Shown in pieces: positions 18,974 through 27,891 of a stretch of DNA of 64,000 bases. Position 1 is the stretch's first letter. Every line of letters begins with the position of its first letter. Where the stretch lies: contig NVUX02000074.1 in the NCBI GenBank assembly GCA_002402045.2, forward strand, positions 147,235 through 211,234. Direction: 5' to 3'. The position numbers and the translations under genes were made by a program. Source of the stretch: Paracoccaceae bacterium (GTDB lineage Bacteria; Pseudomonadota; Alphaproteobacteria; Rhodobacterales; Rhodobacteraceae). The notes beneath the pieces are model-generated. The model saw only the letters and a list, made by a program, of their open reading frames with translations. It did not search any database and was not told the DNA's origin.

Positions 18974-19078
18974 CTTGGTATCTTTCAAATTGTATGGGGC
19001 CAAGGATGACGCTAGCACAAGTTGGCTGATGTGCAATCCCCATATTGCGTTTAATGCGTATAGGTCCTATCAAAGCCT

Positions 19079-19159
19079 TACCTCGGGGGGCCTTTTGGCT
19101 GAGACGCATAACGCGGACCCGTAGAACCTGAACCGGATCATGCCGGCGTAGGGAAGGTA
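19079..19159 (+). promoter_or_regulatory. TPP (thiamine pyrophosphate) riboswitch, THI element
   Basis: All conserved parts of the THI box are readable: P1 arms TACCT (19079-19083) and AGGTA (19155-19159), CTGAGA (19099-19104), GAACCTGA (about 19124-19131), and ATGCCGGCGTAGGGA (19140-19154). It sits 45 bases before the thiB start codon. The downstream TCTCC (19165-19169) can pair with the thiB Shine-Dalgarno GGAGA (19195-19199), suggesting control of translation: TPP binding would shut the thiamine importer off. Confidence 0.95.
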
Positions 19160-19204
19160 TGGGATCTCCCACACTTTGCTTGCGTCGTAGCTTAGGAGAG
19201 AACT

Positions 19205-20179
19205 ATGAAGAAATTCCTTTTCGCTGCGGCACTCAGCTTGCCTTTTGGCAGCGTAGCCGCAGAAACATTAACCGTTTACACCTATGATAGTTTCGTAACG
19301 GACTGGGGTCCCGGCCCACAGATCAAGGCCGCTTTTGAGGCTGAGTGTGATTGCACGTTGCAATTTGTAAGCGCCGGCGATGGCGCGGCTTTGCTGGCGC
19401 GGCTCAGGCTTGAAGGCGCGCGCACCGAGGCTGATGTGGCGCTGGGGCTTGATAACTCACTGGTGGAACAGGCCCGTGATATCGGAATATTTGCTCCGTT
19501 GGCCGCTGCGCCTGAAGGGCTGGCCCTGCCGGTGGCATGGGAAGATGATACTTTTGTGCCATATGATTGGGGCTATTTGGCGTTTGTCTATGACAACACC
19601 AAGCTTTCAGACGTACCTGACAGCTTTGAGGCGCTGGCGGCATCTGACCTTCGCATTGTTATCCAAGATCCACGTTCCTCTACCCCCGGCCTTGGGCTGG
19701 TGCTCTGGGTTAAGGCGGCTTATGGCGAAGAGGCCGGTGCGATTTGGCAGGGGCTTTCTGATAATATCGTGACCGTGACCAAGGGCTGGTCAGGGGCTTA
19801 TGGCATGTTTTTGGAGGGCGAGGCCGATATGGTGCTTTCCTACACCACATCACCCGCCTACCACCTGATCGCCGAGGACGATGCCACCAAATCAGCGGCG
19901 CAGTTTTCTGAGGGGCATTATATGCAGGTAGAAGTTGCGGCCAAGCTGGTGAGCAGTGACCAACAGGCGCTGGCTGATGAGTTTCTGGCGTTTATCACCA
20001 CGGATGCTTTCCAGACAGTAATTCCCGAAACCAACTGGATGTATCCGGCCACAGGCGCGGCTGTGCCTGAGGGCTTTAGCGGCATGATTAACCCAGCTCC
20101 CGTGTCAGGCGCGCTTACCATTTCTGACGCGAACCGCAAAGCGGCTGTTGAGGAATGGGTGCGTGCGCTGAGCCAGTGA
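19205..20179 (+). CDS. thiB: Thiamine ABC transporter, periplasmic binding protein
   Basis: The binding protein of the thiamine/TPP importer ThiBPQ, 324 residues. A Sec signal peptide (MKKFLFAAALSLPFGSVAA) is followed by ETLTVYTYDSFVTDWGPGP, the typical ThiB mature start. The VALGLDNSLVEQA and FVPYDWGYLAFVYD segments also match. AGGAGAG precedes the ATG. The TPP riboswitch upstream independently confirms the role. Its 3' end overlaps thiP. Confidence 0.95.
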   Translation: MKKFLFAAALSLPFGSVAAETLTVYTYDSFVTDWGPGPQIKAAFEAECDCTLQFVSAGDGAALLARLRLEGARTEADVALGLDNSLVEQARDIGIFAPLAAAPEGLALPVAWEDDTFVPYDWGYLAFVYDNTKLSDVPDSFEALAASDLRIVIQDPRSSTPGLGLVLWVKAAYGEEAGAIWQGLSDNIVTVTKGWSGAYGMFLEGEADMVLSYTTSPAYHLIAEDDATKSAAQFSEGHYMQVEVAAKLVSSDQQALADEFLAFITTDAFQTVIPETNWMYPATGAAVPEGFSGMINPAPVSGALTISDANRKAAVEEWVRALSQ

Positions 20180-21714
20180 TCAGACTGACCAAACCTTTAG
20201 GCATCGCCGCGCTTTTTGTTGTGGCGGTGCTGGTGCTGGCGCCTGTGCTGGCGCTAATTTCGCGGGCTGAATCTGGCGGCGTAAGCGCTGCGGTTTGGCC
20301 CGCTATCCGGTTTACCTTGCTGCAAGCCAGTCTGTCGGCGCTGATAAGCGTGGCGCTGGCGGTGCCGCTGGCCAAAGCGCTGGCTAGGCGGGCGTTTTTC
20401 GGGCGGGGGCTAATGGTCTCGCTGCTCGGAGCGCCGTTTTTGCTGCCCTCGATTGTGGCCGTGCTGGGACTGCTGGCCATTTGGGGCCGGAGCGGGGTTT
20501 TTAGCGATATGCTGGCGGTGGTTGGCCTTGGGCCGCTGGATATTTACGGGCTTGAAGGCGTGCTGCTCGCGCATGTGTTTTTCAACTTGCCGCTGGCCAC
20601 GCGGATGCTGTTGCAGGGCTGGCAGGCTGTGCCTTCCGAGCATTACCGGCTTGCGGCCCAGCTTGATCTCGCGCCGCGCGCGAAGTTTGCGCTCTTTGAT
20701 ATGCCGGTCTTGCGCGGCGCAGCCCCTTCGGCGCTTTTGGTGATATTCATGCTGTGTATGTCTAGCTTTGCCGTGGTGCTGGCGCTGGGCGGCGGGCCAA
20801 AGGCCAGCACCATTGAGCTGGCGATTTATCAGGCTTTGCGCTTTGAGTTTGACCTCGCAAGTGCGGCGCAGCTGGCGATTGTGCAGCTGGTTGTTGGCCT
20901 TTCAGCGGCGGCTTTGGCCTTTCATTTTGGCAAAGCGACGCGCTTTGGTGGTGGGCTTGGCGCCCCGTTTCAAAACTGGGATACACGAAGGGGGCCAAAG
21001 CTGCTGGACGGCGCAGTGCTTGTGCTGGCGGCGCTTTTTGTGGGCTTGCCCTTGCTGGCCATTCTGGCCAAAGGGCTGGCAGGCTTGGGGGCGCTTCCCT
21101 CGGGGCTTTGGGGGGCGTTTACGGTGAGCCTTGGGGTGGCGGCGGCCTCTACTTTGCTGGCGCTCGGCCTGTCGCTGGTTTTGGCGCGCCTTATTGAAAC
21201 CAGCCGGCGGGGCGGGGCCATAGAGCTATTTACGCTTTTGCTGTTGGCGACCTCTCCTTTTGTGATCGGCACGGGTTTGTTCATTATTATTAACCCCTTC
21301 GCCAGCCCCTTTGCGCTGGCCTTGCCGATAACGGCGCTGGTAAACGCGGCCCTTGCCTTGCCACTTATGCTGCGCATCATCCGCCCCGCTCTTAGCCGCG
21401 TGCGGCAGGATTACGGGCGGCTGGCCGAGGGGCTGGGCCTTTCTGGCTGGGCGCGCTTTAGGCTACTTACGTTCCCACAAATTCGGCCTGAGCTGGGCTT
21501 TGCCACCGGCTTGGCGGCGGCGCTTTCCATGGGAGACCTTGGGGTTATTACCCTGTTTGCCCCGCCGGATGTGCAAACCCTGCCGCTTTTGATGTATCGC
21601 CTGATGGGCAGCTACCAAATGGAGGCGGCCGCCGGGGTGGGGCTTGTGTTGGTGGCCAGCAGCTTTGGGCTGTTTTATCTGTTTGACAAAGGAGGCCGTG
21701 GTGCTGGCGCTTAA
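20176..21714 (+). CDS. thiP: Thiamine ABC transporter, fused permease
   Basis: The membrane subunit of ThiBPQ, about 512 residues. Two halves each carry a binding-protein-dependent permease domain; the EAA-loop-like segments are QLDLAPRAKFALFDMP in the first half and GLSGWARFRLLTFPQIRPELG in the second. About 12 hydrophobic helices are seen. The GTG at 20176 overlaps the thiB TGA (GTGA) and begins IRLTKPLGIAALF. An in-frame ATG at 20155 lies inside thiB with GAGG too close, so GTG is preferred, though not with certainty. Confidence 0.92.
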   Translation: MIRLTKPLGIAALFVVAVLVLAPVLALISRAESGGVSAAVWPAIRFTLLQASLSALISVALAVPLAKALARRAFFGRGLMVSLLGAPFLLPSIVAVLGLLAIWGRSGVFSDMLAVVGLGPLDIYGLEGVLLAHVFFNLPLATRMLLQGWQAVPSEHYRLAAQLDLAPRAKFALFDMPVLRGAAPSALLVIFMLCMSSFAVVLALGGGPKASTIELAIYQALRFEFDLASAAQLAIVQLVVGLSAAALAFHFGKATRFGGGLGAPFQNWDTRRGPKLLDGAVLVLAALFVGLPLLAILAKGLAGLGALPSGLWGAFTVSLGVAAASTLLALGLSLVLARLIETSRRGGAIELFTLLLLATSPFVIGTGLFIIINPFASPFALALPITALVNAALALPLMLRIIRPALSRVRQDYGRLAEGLGLSGWARFRLLTFPQIRPELGFATGLAAALSMGDLGVITLFAPPDVQTLPLLMYRLMGSYQMEAAAGVGLVLVASSFGLFYLFDKGGRGAGA

Positions 21715-22393
21715 AAATATCGAAATCGTGCAAGGTGACTTTCGGCTGACCGCTGATATTGAGCTGCAATCTGATCAAACCACGGCGATTCTTGGCCCCT
21801 CGGGCGGCGGGAAATCAACCTTGCTGACCGCGCTTGCGGGGTTTGTGGCGCATAGCGGCGATATTTTTTGGCGGGGGAAAAGCCTGAAGGCGCTGGCCCC
21901 GGCTGACCGACCGGTTTCTATGTTATTTCAAGAGCATAACCTGTTTCCGCATCTCAGTATTACACAGAATGTCGGGCTGGGGTTGCGGCCTGATCTTAAG
22001 CTTTCGGCCGCTGAAAAAGCCAAGGTTGAAACGGCTCTCAACCGCGTTGGGCTGGCGGGCAAGGGGGCGAGCCTGCCGCGTGCGCTTTCAGGCGGGCAGC
22101 GCCAAAGGGCGGCGCTGGCGCGGGCGTTGCTGCGGCAAAAGCCGATCTGGCTGCTGGATGAGCCCTTTGCCGCCCTCGGGCCGGGGCTGCGCCAGGAAAT
22201 GCTGGAGCTGGTCGAGGAAATACGGGCTGAGCAGGGCGCGACGCTTTTGCTGGTGACACATGCGCCCGAAGACGCAAAGCGTATCGCCAGTGAGGTGGTT
22301 TTTGTGGAGGCTGGGCAGGCGCACCCAGCCCAGGCCACAGGCCCGTTTTTTGCGCATCCCTCAAGCGCGCTGCGGGCGTATTTGGGGAATTAG
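21701..22393 (+). CDS. thiQ: Thiamine ABC transporter, ATP-binding protein
   Basis: The ATPase of ThiBPQ, about 230 residues. Walker A is GPSGGGKST, the Q-loop is FQEHNLFPHLS, the signature is LSGGQRQRAALARALL, Walker B is WLLDEPFAALG, and the switch His is in VTHAPEDA. The true start is the GTG at 21701 with GGAGG 5 bases upstream. The frame runs open earlier, inside thiP. It is the last gene of the riboswitch-controlled operon. Confidence 0.94.
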   Translation: MLALKNIEIVQGDFRLTADIELQSDQTTAILGPSGGGKSTLLTALAGFVAHSGDIFWRGKSLKALAPADRPVSMLFQEHNLFPHLSITQNVGLGLRPDLKLSAAEKAKVETALNRVGLAGKGASLPRALSGGQRQRAALARALLRQKPIWLLDEPFAALGPGLRQEMLELVEEIRAEQGATLLLVTHAPEDAKRIASEVVFVEAGQAHPAQATGPFFAHPSSALRAYLGN

Positions 22394-22446
22394 CGCAATA
22401 CAAAGCGAAATTGGTCTGCTAAACTCGGCTTGCCCTTAGAAGACAG

Positions 22447-24687
22447 ATGGATAAGCACCCTTTGACCCGCACTCTTTTTATTCTTGACGAGCTATATCCC
22501 GCTGACCGTGGTGGCATTGGGCGGTTGATGTTTAATATTGTGCAGCACGCCAAGCAGGAAAACCCCGCGCTGGACTTGCACATTTTGCTGGGCAGGCCCA
22601 AGCCCGCTGATGCCGAGCCACTGGCCCAAGCCCTCGCGGGGGCAGCAAACGTGCACTATTTGGACGATACCAAAAAGGTGTCTGAATGGCTGGGCATTGC
22701 CGATATTGCCAAATCTATCGCCACCAATCCGAGCCTGAATCAGCCATTTCAAAGTGGCTTGCGGGTGCTTGCCAGCGCTCTGAGTGTGCAAGAAAAAGTG
22801 GGCAAGTTTGACCATATCGAGATCCCGGATCATATGGGTATGGGGGCCGTGATGCTTATGGCGCGGGAGGCTGGGCTGGCCTTTCAGGAGGCCGAAATTA
22901 CCTGCCGCCTGCACTCCAGCCTTTCGGCGATTTTATCGGTTGAGCCGTTTTTTCATGCACGAAGCGACTGGATTGCACCGCGGGTTGAATTTGAGCGCTA
23001 TAGCTTGCAGCATGCCGATAGAATTGTGGCGCATTTGCCTGCGATTGCGGCCTTTAACCATACTCATTTTGGCTTTGGGCCAGCATGGATGGACAAGGTC
23101 GAGGTCGCCTTTCCGCCTGCTATTTGGCCGATTGAGCCGCAAGCGCCAAACCTTTTGCCGGACGCGCCAGATTTTATTTTTACCTCGCGGTTTCAGCCCT
23201 TTAAGCGCCCCGATTTGTTTATAAAAGCGGCCATCACCTTTTTGGATCAAAGCCCTGATTATGCGGGTAAATTCAGGCTGATCTCCTACGGGTTTAATGC
23301 GGAATATATTGACGGTCTGCGCCTTATGGTGCCTGAGCGGTTTCTTAATCGAGTGACATTTGAGGTTGATCTTTCTAGCGAAAAGCGTGCTGCTGCCATG
23401 GCGAAGGCCATCATTGTGCAGCCCTCCAGCTTTGAGAGCTTATGCGCGCTGGCCTACGAGGTGGCGGCCAATAAAAACCCCATCCTTTTAGCGCAAGATT
23501 GCGCGGCTTTTGGCGGGTTTGATCGCTGGATCGACGAGGAAAACTGCTTGCTGTTTGCGCTCACCCCAGCCGCGCTCGCCAATACCATGCGCAAGGCTAT
23601 AAACTGGCAGCCAAGCCAGCGTGTAAATACCACCTCTGATCCCGCCTATTTTGCCCTGCCCGCGCACCGCGCGCCCCAGCCGGCGGGCAGCAAGAGTGCA
23701 ACCGTTTTGGTTGGCCCGCTTCAATCAGATGAAGACTTTGAGGCCTATCGCAATTTTGCCGCTCAAACTGGCATATCGGCCTTTGGTTTCGCGGCTGCGC
23801 AATATAAGCGAGCGGGTTTTGACACGGTAAAATGGCTGTCTGAGGGGGATTATCAGGGCGCGCAATTGCGGGATTTGGCGCAAGCGTTTGCGCTGGTCGT
23901 TCTGGCTAGCCCTAGGGCCTTGCCTAGCGCCGAATTTATGGTAGCAGGCACCAAATGTGTACGCCCCGGGCGCGCCTTTTCGTCCAATTCAAAAACCCCG
24001 GAGCAGCTCAATATTTATAGCGGGAAAATGCTGAGCCTGCTGGCCTCGGACCACCGCCCCTGCCCGCCCTGCCTTATGCTGCATCCAGACGATTTGGACC
24101 TGATCGCGCCAGATGACGACCATGATATCATTCTGAGGATGCTGGCACGGCTGGCGGAATCGCCCGTTGAACTGGTGCTTTCTCCTTTGCCATTGGTGCT
24201 GGAGCCTGCCCCGCTCGCGGCGCAAAAGCCAGACCGTCGGCTGCTTGGCTATGATAGATCGGGCCATTGGCAAAACGGAATTCGTAAAATTGCGGTGGAT
24301 GTTAAAACGGCTCGCCATACGCCTTTGTTAAAAGAGCAAAAAGCAACGGTTTCTACGGTCGCGGATCTCAGCGCCTTAAGTATTTCGGCTGGAACGCCCA
24401 CAGTGATCAGCCTTGATTTTAACCAGCATTTTTATGGTGAAATAATAGGTATTAAAATCGTAAATACCACTAATACGCCGGTCACGGTTTCGTTGCATCG
24501 TGGCGATGTGGACGCGGCTTTGAGCGCACATAACAACGGAAAACAGCATCGTAAGTTTGCTCGCAAGCAAGGCTATATCGCACGGTGGGGCACAAATTGG
24601 GGCAGTGGTAAGCGGGTGCTTGTGGCCTCTGCGAGCGCTGACGCGGTGCTTGAAATTGAGCGATTCACCCTGTTTTCACGGGAGTAA
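22447..24687 (+). CDS. Large glycosyltransferase (GT-B fold) with an unassigned C-terminal half
   Basis: A 746-residue protein. The first 390 residues resemble GT4-like glycosyltransferases: the glycine-rich acceptor loop DRGGIGRLMFNIV, a nucleotide-sugar domain beginning DFIFTSRFQPFKRPDLFI, and a donor-site-like PSSFESLCALAYEVAAN with the expected glutamate. The second half (about 400-746) is not recognised. It holds a Cys-Pro-Pro-Cys segment (RPCPPCLMLHPDDLDL) and a beta-rich C-terminus (VISLDFNQHFYGEIIGIKIV) that could be carbohydrate-binding. No neighbouring polysaccharide genes are present. It ends in a 12-base convergent overlap with the racemase-like gene. Acceptor and product are unknown. 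Confidence 0.75.
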   Translation: MDKHPLTRTLFILDELYPADRGGIGRLMFNIVQHAKQENPALDLHILLGRPKPADAEPLAQALAGAANVHYLDDTKKVSEWLGIADIAKSIATNPSLNQPFQSGLRVLASALSVQEKVGKFDHIEIPDHMGMGAVMLMAREAGLAFQEAEITCRLHSSLSAILSVEPFFHARSDWIAPRVEFERYSLQHADRIVAHLPAIAAFNHTHFGFGPAWMDKVEVAFPPAIWPIEPQAPNLLPDAPDFIFTSRFQPFKRPDLFIKAAITFLDQSPDYAGKFRLISYGFNAEYIDGLRLMVPERFLNRVTFEVDLSSEKRAAAMAKAIIVQPSSFESLCALAYEVAANKNPILLAQDCAAFGGFDRWIDEENCLLFALTPAALANTMRKAINWQPSQRVNTTSDPAYFALPAHRAPQPAGSKSATVLVGPLQSDEDFEAYRNFAAQTGISAFGFAAAQYKRAGFDTVKWLSEGDYQGAQLRDLAQAFALVVLASPRALPSAEFMVAGTKCVRPGRAFSSNSKTPEQLNIYSGKMLSLLASDHRPCPPCLMLHPDDLDLIAPDDDHDIILRMLARLAESPVELVLSPLPLVLEPAPLAAQKPDRRLLGYDRSGHWQNGIRKIAVDVKTARHTPLLKEQKATVSTVADLSALSISAGTPTVISLDFNQHFYGEIIGIKIVNTTNTPVTVSLHRGDVDAALSAHNNGKQHRKFARKQGYIARWGTNWGSGKRVLVASASADAVLEIERFTLFSRE

Positions 24688-25431
24688 CGGCATGCCTTTC
24701 GGGTCATTCAGCTCAAGCGGAAAGCGCTGCGGAACAAGCCCGGCATGGAACCAGTTTACCAGCGTAAATATTGAATAAACCGGCAGGCCGGTCAGCTTGC
24801 GGATATCGGCGGCGTAGGGCGTCATGTTTGTGCATTCCAGCACAATCGCGCCAATATCGTCATGAAGCTCAACCAAACTGCGTGCTGCATCGAGCAGATC
24901 AAGCCGGCAATCGGAGAAATCTATGCTCGGTTGGTCATCTAAAATACCGTGGGTAAAGGCGCGGCCCTGCTCGGTGCCAACCACCGGTGTATCCAGCGGT
25001 GCGCCGGCGGCTTTTAGGTGGGCCTCTGTTAGCGAGGTTGCGGAAATCGTGAGGGTGCCAACGCGTTTTCCTGGGGGCAGCATGGCTTGCACCATCGGAA
25101 TTTGCATGAGGCTGGAGGTGGCCACGGGCACAGGCACGGCCTCGGAGATTTTATCCTGAATCAGTGCCAAAAACCCGCAATTTGTGGTTAGCCCGTCGCA
25201 GCCATGCGCCACAAGGTCTTTCGCTGCGGCAATAAAATCATCGACTAATTCTAAGGGGTTGCCACGCACGACCTTATCGGGCGTGGCCCCGCGCACAATC
25301 CGGTATTGCACCGGAAAATCCCATGTATTGGCATTGGCAATATCGCCGTAAATGCGCGGAAACTGAGTTTCCAGCATCATAATGCCAATATTGGCTCCAA
25401 AAACGGTTTTTCCGCCATATTCAACGCTCAT
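24676..25431 (-). CDS. Aspartate/glutamate racemase-family protein
   Basis: A protein of 251 residues with the two cysteine motifs of the Asp/Glu/hydantoin racemase superfamily: GLTTNCGFLAL (first catalytic Cys) and VLECTNMTPYA (second). Both cysteines are intact, so racemase or related isomerase/decarboxylase chemistry is plausible. The ATG at 25431 follows the GntR stop by one base and has GAGGGG upstream; a longer upstream frame is rejected because it reads through the GntR gene. Operon context with the D-amino-acid-oxidase-like enzyme across the divergent promoter suggests work on an amino acid or hydroxy acid enantiomer. The substrate is unknown. Confidence 0.82.
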   Translation of the reverse strand: MSVEYGGKTVFGANIGIMMLETQFPRIYGDIANANTWDFPVQYRIVRGATPDKVVRGNPLELVDDFIAAAKDLVAHGCDGLTTNCGFLALIQDKISEAVPVPVATSSLMQIPMVQAMLPPGKRVGTLTISATSLTEAHLKAAGAPLDTPVVGTEQGRAFTHGILDDQPSIDFSDCRLDLLDAARSLVELHDDIGAIVLECTNMTPYAADIRKLTGLPVYSIFTLVNWFHAGLVPQRFPLELNDPKGMPLLP

Positions 25432-25432
25432 T

Positions 25433-26125
25433 TCACCCCTCCTCGGGCACATATAATTTTGAAAACGCGATTCGCACCGCCTCTGCGGTTTCTTCACGCC
25501 GCCGCTCGATATGGCCCCGAATCGCCTTGATGGCCGCGTCCTCATCCCGCGAGGCAACGGCCTCGACAATCCGGCGATGCGCGCTCAGCTGGCCCGCCTT
25601 GCTTTTGGGGGCGCTGCGCAAAATTTCGAGGTTAATAAGGCGCACATATCGAATGCGGCCATTGATATTATTAAGCATGTTTATCAGCTCGGCATTGCCC
25701 GCAAGCTCGGCCAACCTATGGTGAAATTCCTCGTCCATTTCCAGCAGCTTTGAGAGATCAGCGCAGCTTTCATAATCCGGCTCTATTTTGTCGAGATATG
25801 CGCTTAGCGCCTCGATTTCGGCATCTTTGGCCCGTGCCACAGCACGGCGCACGGCCTCGGTTTCTATCGCTTGGCGGGCCTCGTAAAGCTCGCTAATGCG
25901 CGTGGGGCTAAGGGCACGGCAAAAGAAGCCGCGGCCCATTTTGAAGGTCAAAAAACCCTCGGCCACCAGCCTGTTTAGCGCCTCGCGCAGGGGCGTGCGG
26001 CTGGCCCCGAGCTGCACAGCAAGCACACTTTCGTTCAGCCGTTCCTCGGGTTTAAATTCAAATGCGATCGCCATTTCACGCAGGCGCTTATAGGCTTTAT
26101 CAACGCTACTGATGTGCTTGTTCAT
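25433..26125 (-). CDS. GntR-family (FadR/FCD) transcriptional regulator
   Basis: A regulator of about 230 residues. Its N-terminal winged helix has ESVLAVQLGASRTPLREALNRLVAEGFL, the GntR recognition motif. The FCD effector domain has the metal-binding pattern (EMDEEFHHRLAELAGN and SAHRRIVEAVASRDEDAA). The ATG at 26125 has GAGG 6 bases before it; an ATG 48 bases upstream is unlikely. It is transcribed with the racemase-like gene and divergently from the ThDP/oxidase/TRAP operon, which it is inferred to repress. Confidence 0.9.
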   Translation of the reverse strand: MNKHISSVDKAYKRLREMAIAFEFKPEERLNESVLAVQLGASRTPLREALNRLVAEGFLTFKMGRGFFCRALSPTRISELYEARQAIETEAVRRAVARAKDAEIEALSAYLDKIEPDYESCADLSKLLEMDEEFHHRLAELAGNAELINMLNNINGRIRYVRLINLEILRSAPKSKAGQLSAHRRIVEAVASRDEDAAIKAIRGHIERRREETAEAVRIAFSKLYVPEEG

Positions 26126-26164
26126 GCCGGCCTCAAAAAATGTCTTCACATCTAAATACTTTGC

Positions 26165-26172
26165 TGTATACA
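26165..26172. promoter_or_regulatory. Candidate GntR operator (TGTATACA)
   Basis: A perfect 8-base palindrome TGTATACA inside TTGCTGTATACAATTTG lies in the 80-base region between the divergent GntR gene and ThDP gene. FadR-type regulators commonly bind short dyads with TGT...ACA halves. Only one copy is seen, so the assignment is tentative. Confidence 0.4.
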
Positions 26173-26205
26173 ATTTGTAAACGGGAATTTTAGAAGGTGT
26201 TTCAG

Positions 26206-27891
26206 GTGGATAACCAGCTCAACGGCGCGGAAGCGATGGTCAAAATGCTTGAGGCCCATGGGGTGCAGCATATTTTCGGCCTGTGCGGCGATACAACGCT
26301 GCCTTTTTACGATGCCATGCGCGAGTTACCCCACAATATCACCCATGTGCTGACGAGGGACGAGCGCTCGGCGGGCTATATGGCGGATGGCTATTCGCGG
26401 GTAACGGGGCGCGTGGGTGTGTGCGAGGGGCCGTCTGGTGGCGGGGCAACTTACATTTTGCCGGGGCTGATCGAGGCCAGTGAAAGCAGCTACGCGGTGC
26501 TGGGGATTACCACTGATATTTCTGTGGGTAGCTACGGAAAATATCCGCTGACCGAGGTGGACCAGGAGGCGCTTATGCGCCCGCTGACCAAGTTTAACAC
26601 AGTTATAAAGCAGGCCGCACATATTCCGCGCATGGTGCGAAAAGCCTTTCGGGCCATGACCACGGGCCGCCCCGGTGCGGCGCATTTGGGCCTGCCATAT
26701 GATATTCAGTATGACGCGGTAGAGGTGTCTGATATTTGGGCTGATGAGGCTTTGCAAACCTATCCCGCCTACCGCGTTGGCCCCGAAGCGGGCGCGGTTG
26801 AGGCTGCGATTGACGCGATACTTTCCGCTAAAAATCCGCTGATCGTTTGCGGTGGTGGTGTGGTGATTGCGGGCGCTATGGAGGCGCTCAACCAGCTTTC
26901 CACCCGTCTTGATATCCCCGTGGCCACCTCGATTTCCGGCCAAGGCTCGCTGGCCGAAACCAACCCGCAATGCCTTGGGGTGGTTGGCTCTAACGGGGGC
27001 ACCGACGAAACATGGGAGATGATGCAAGCCGCTGACTTGGTTGTGTTTATGGGCGCACGAGCTGGCTCCACCACCACGTCTCGCTGGGAGGCGCCGAGCG
27101 CGGCCACGCGGGTTGTGCATTTTGATAGTGATCCGATGGTGATCGGCGCGAATTACCGCACCGAGGTCGGCGTGGTTGGTGATTTGCGGCTCAGCCTTGA
27201 GGCGGTTAATGCCGCGCTGGATAAGCGCGCGGCCAAATCCTTTGGCGGGGCGGCGGTCATTGCGGATATCAAAGCCCGCAAATTTGCCCGCTTTAACCAG
27301 CTTGCCAATAGCACTGAGCACCCTATTCGCCCCGAGCGCGTAATTGCTACTCTGCAAAAACTGCTGCCAGAAGACGCGACGATCCTCAGTGACCCCGGCA
27401 CTAGCTGCCCCTATTTCTCAGCTTATTACCAGCTGCCCAAGGCAGGGCGGCACTTTATTACCAACCGTGCCCACGGCGCACTTGGCTATGCTATGTCGGC
27501 CTCTTTAGGTGCGTGGTTCGGGCGGCCTGAAAGCAAGGTTGTGGCCATGATGGGCGACGGCTCTTTTGGCTTTACGGTGGGCGAGCTGGAAACGATAACC
27601 CGCTATAAGGCCCCGATTACGTTTATCGTGTTTTCAAACGCCGCATTTGGCTGGATTAAAGCCAGCCAGATGGCGGATAAGGACTCTCGCTATTATAACG
27701 TGGATTTTAACCGCGTGGACCAAGCCGCCGTGGCCGCCGCTTATGGCGTAAAATCATGGCGGGTGGAAAACCCAGAAGAGCTGGAAAGCATCATGAAACT
27801 TGCCCTCAAGCATGACGGCCCGACCCTGATAGACATTATTACCCAGCCCTTGGAAGAGGCCAACGCGCCTGTGCGCCGGTGGATGGGATGA
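26206..27891 (+). CDS. ThDP-dependent enzyme (acetolactate synthase-like)
   Basis: A thiamine-diphosphate enzyme of about 561 residues. The catalytic Glu region is TRDERSAGYMADGYSRVTG. The cofactor motif is complete: MGDGSFGFTVGELETI followed by VFSNAAFGWIKASQ. The substrate-site segment GGGATYILPGLIEA is unusual for IlvB. The GTG at 26206 is chosen because AGAAGG lies 8 bases before it; a GTG at 26197 is closer than normal spacing. It is followed by a flavin oxidase with ATGA overlap and a TRAP importer. It probably acts on the 2-oxo acid that the oxidase makes; the reaction is not known. Confidence 0.85.
   Translation: MDNQLNGAEAMVKMLEAHGVQHIFGLCGDTTLPFYDAMRELPHNITHVLTRDERSAGYMADGYSRVTGRVGVCEGPSGGGATYILPGLIEASESSYAVLGITTDISVGSYGKYPLTEVDQEALMRPLTKFNTVIKQAAHIPRMVRKAFRAMTTGRPGAAHLGLPYDIQYDAVEVSDIWADEALQTYPAYRVGPEAGAVEAAIDAILSAKNPLIVCGGGVVIAGAMEALNQLSTRLDIPVATSISGQGSLAETNPQCLGVVGSNGGTDETWEMMQAADLVVFMGARAGSTTTSRWEAPSAATRVVHFDSDPMVIGANYRTEVGVVGDLRLSLEAVNAALDKRAAKSFGGAAVIADIKARKFARFNQLANSTEHPIRPERVIATLQKLLPEDATILSDPGTSCPYFSAYYQLPKAGRHFITNRAHGALGYAMSASLGAWFGRPESKVVAMMGDGSFGFTVGELETITRYKAPITFIVFSNAAFGWIKASQMADKDSRYYNVDFNRVDQAAVAAAYGVKSWRVENPEELESIMKLALKHDGPTLIDIITQPLEEANAPVRRWMG

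Noticed and set aside
26326..27357. A 343-codon minus-strand frame opposite the second ThDP enzyme
   Set aside because: Composition typical of antisense frames and no motif.
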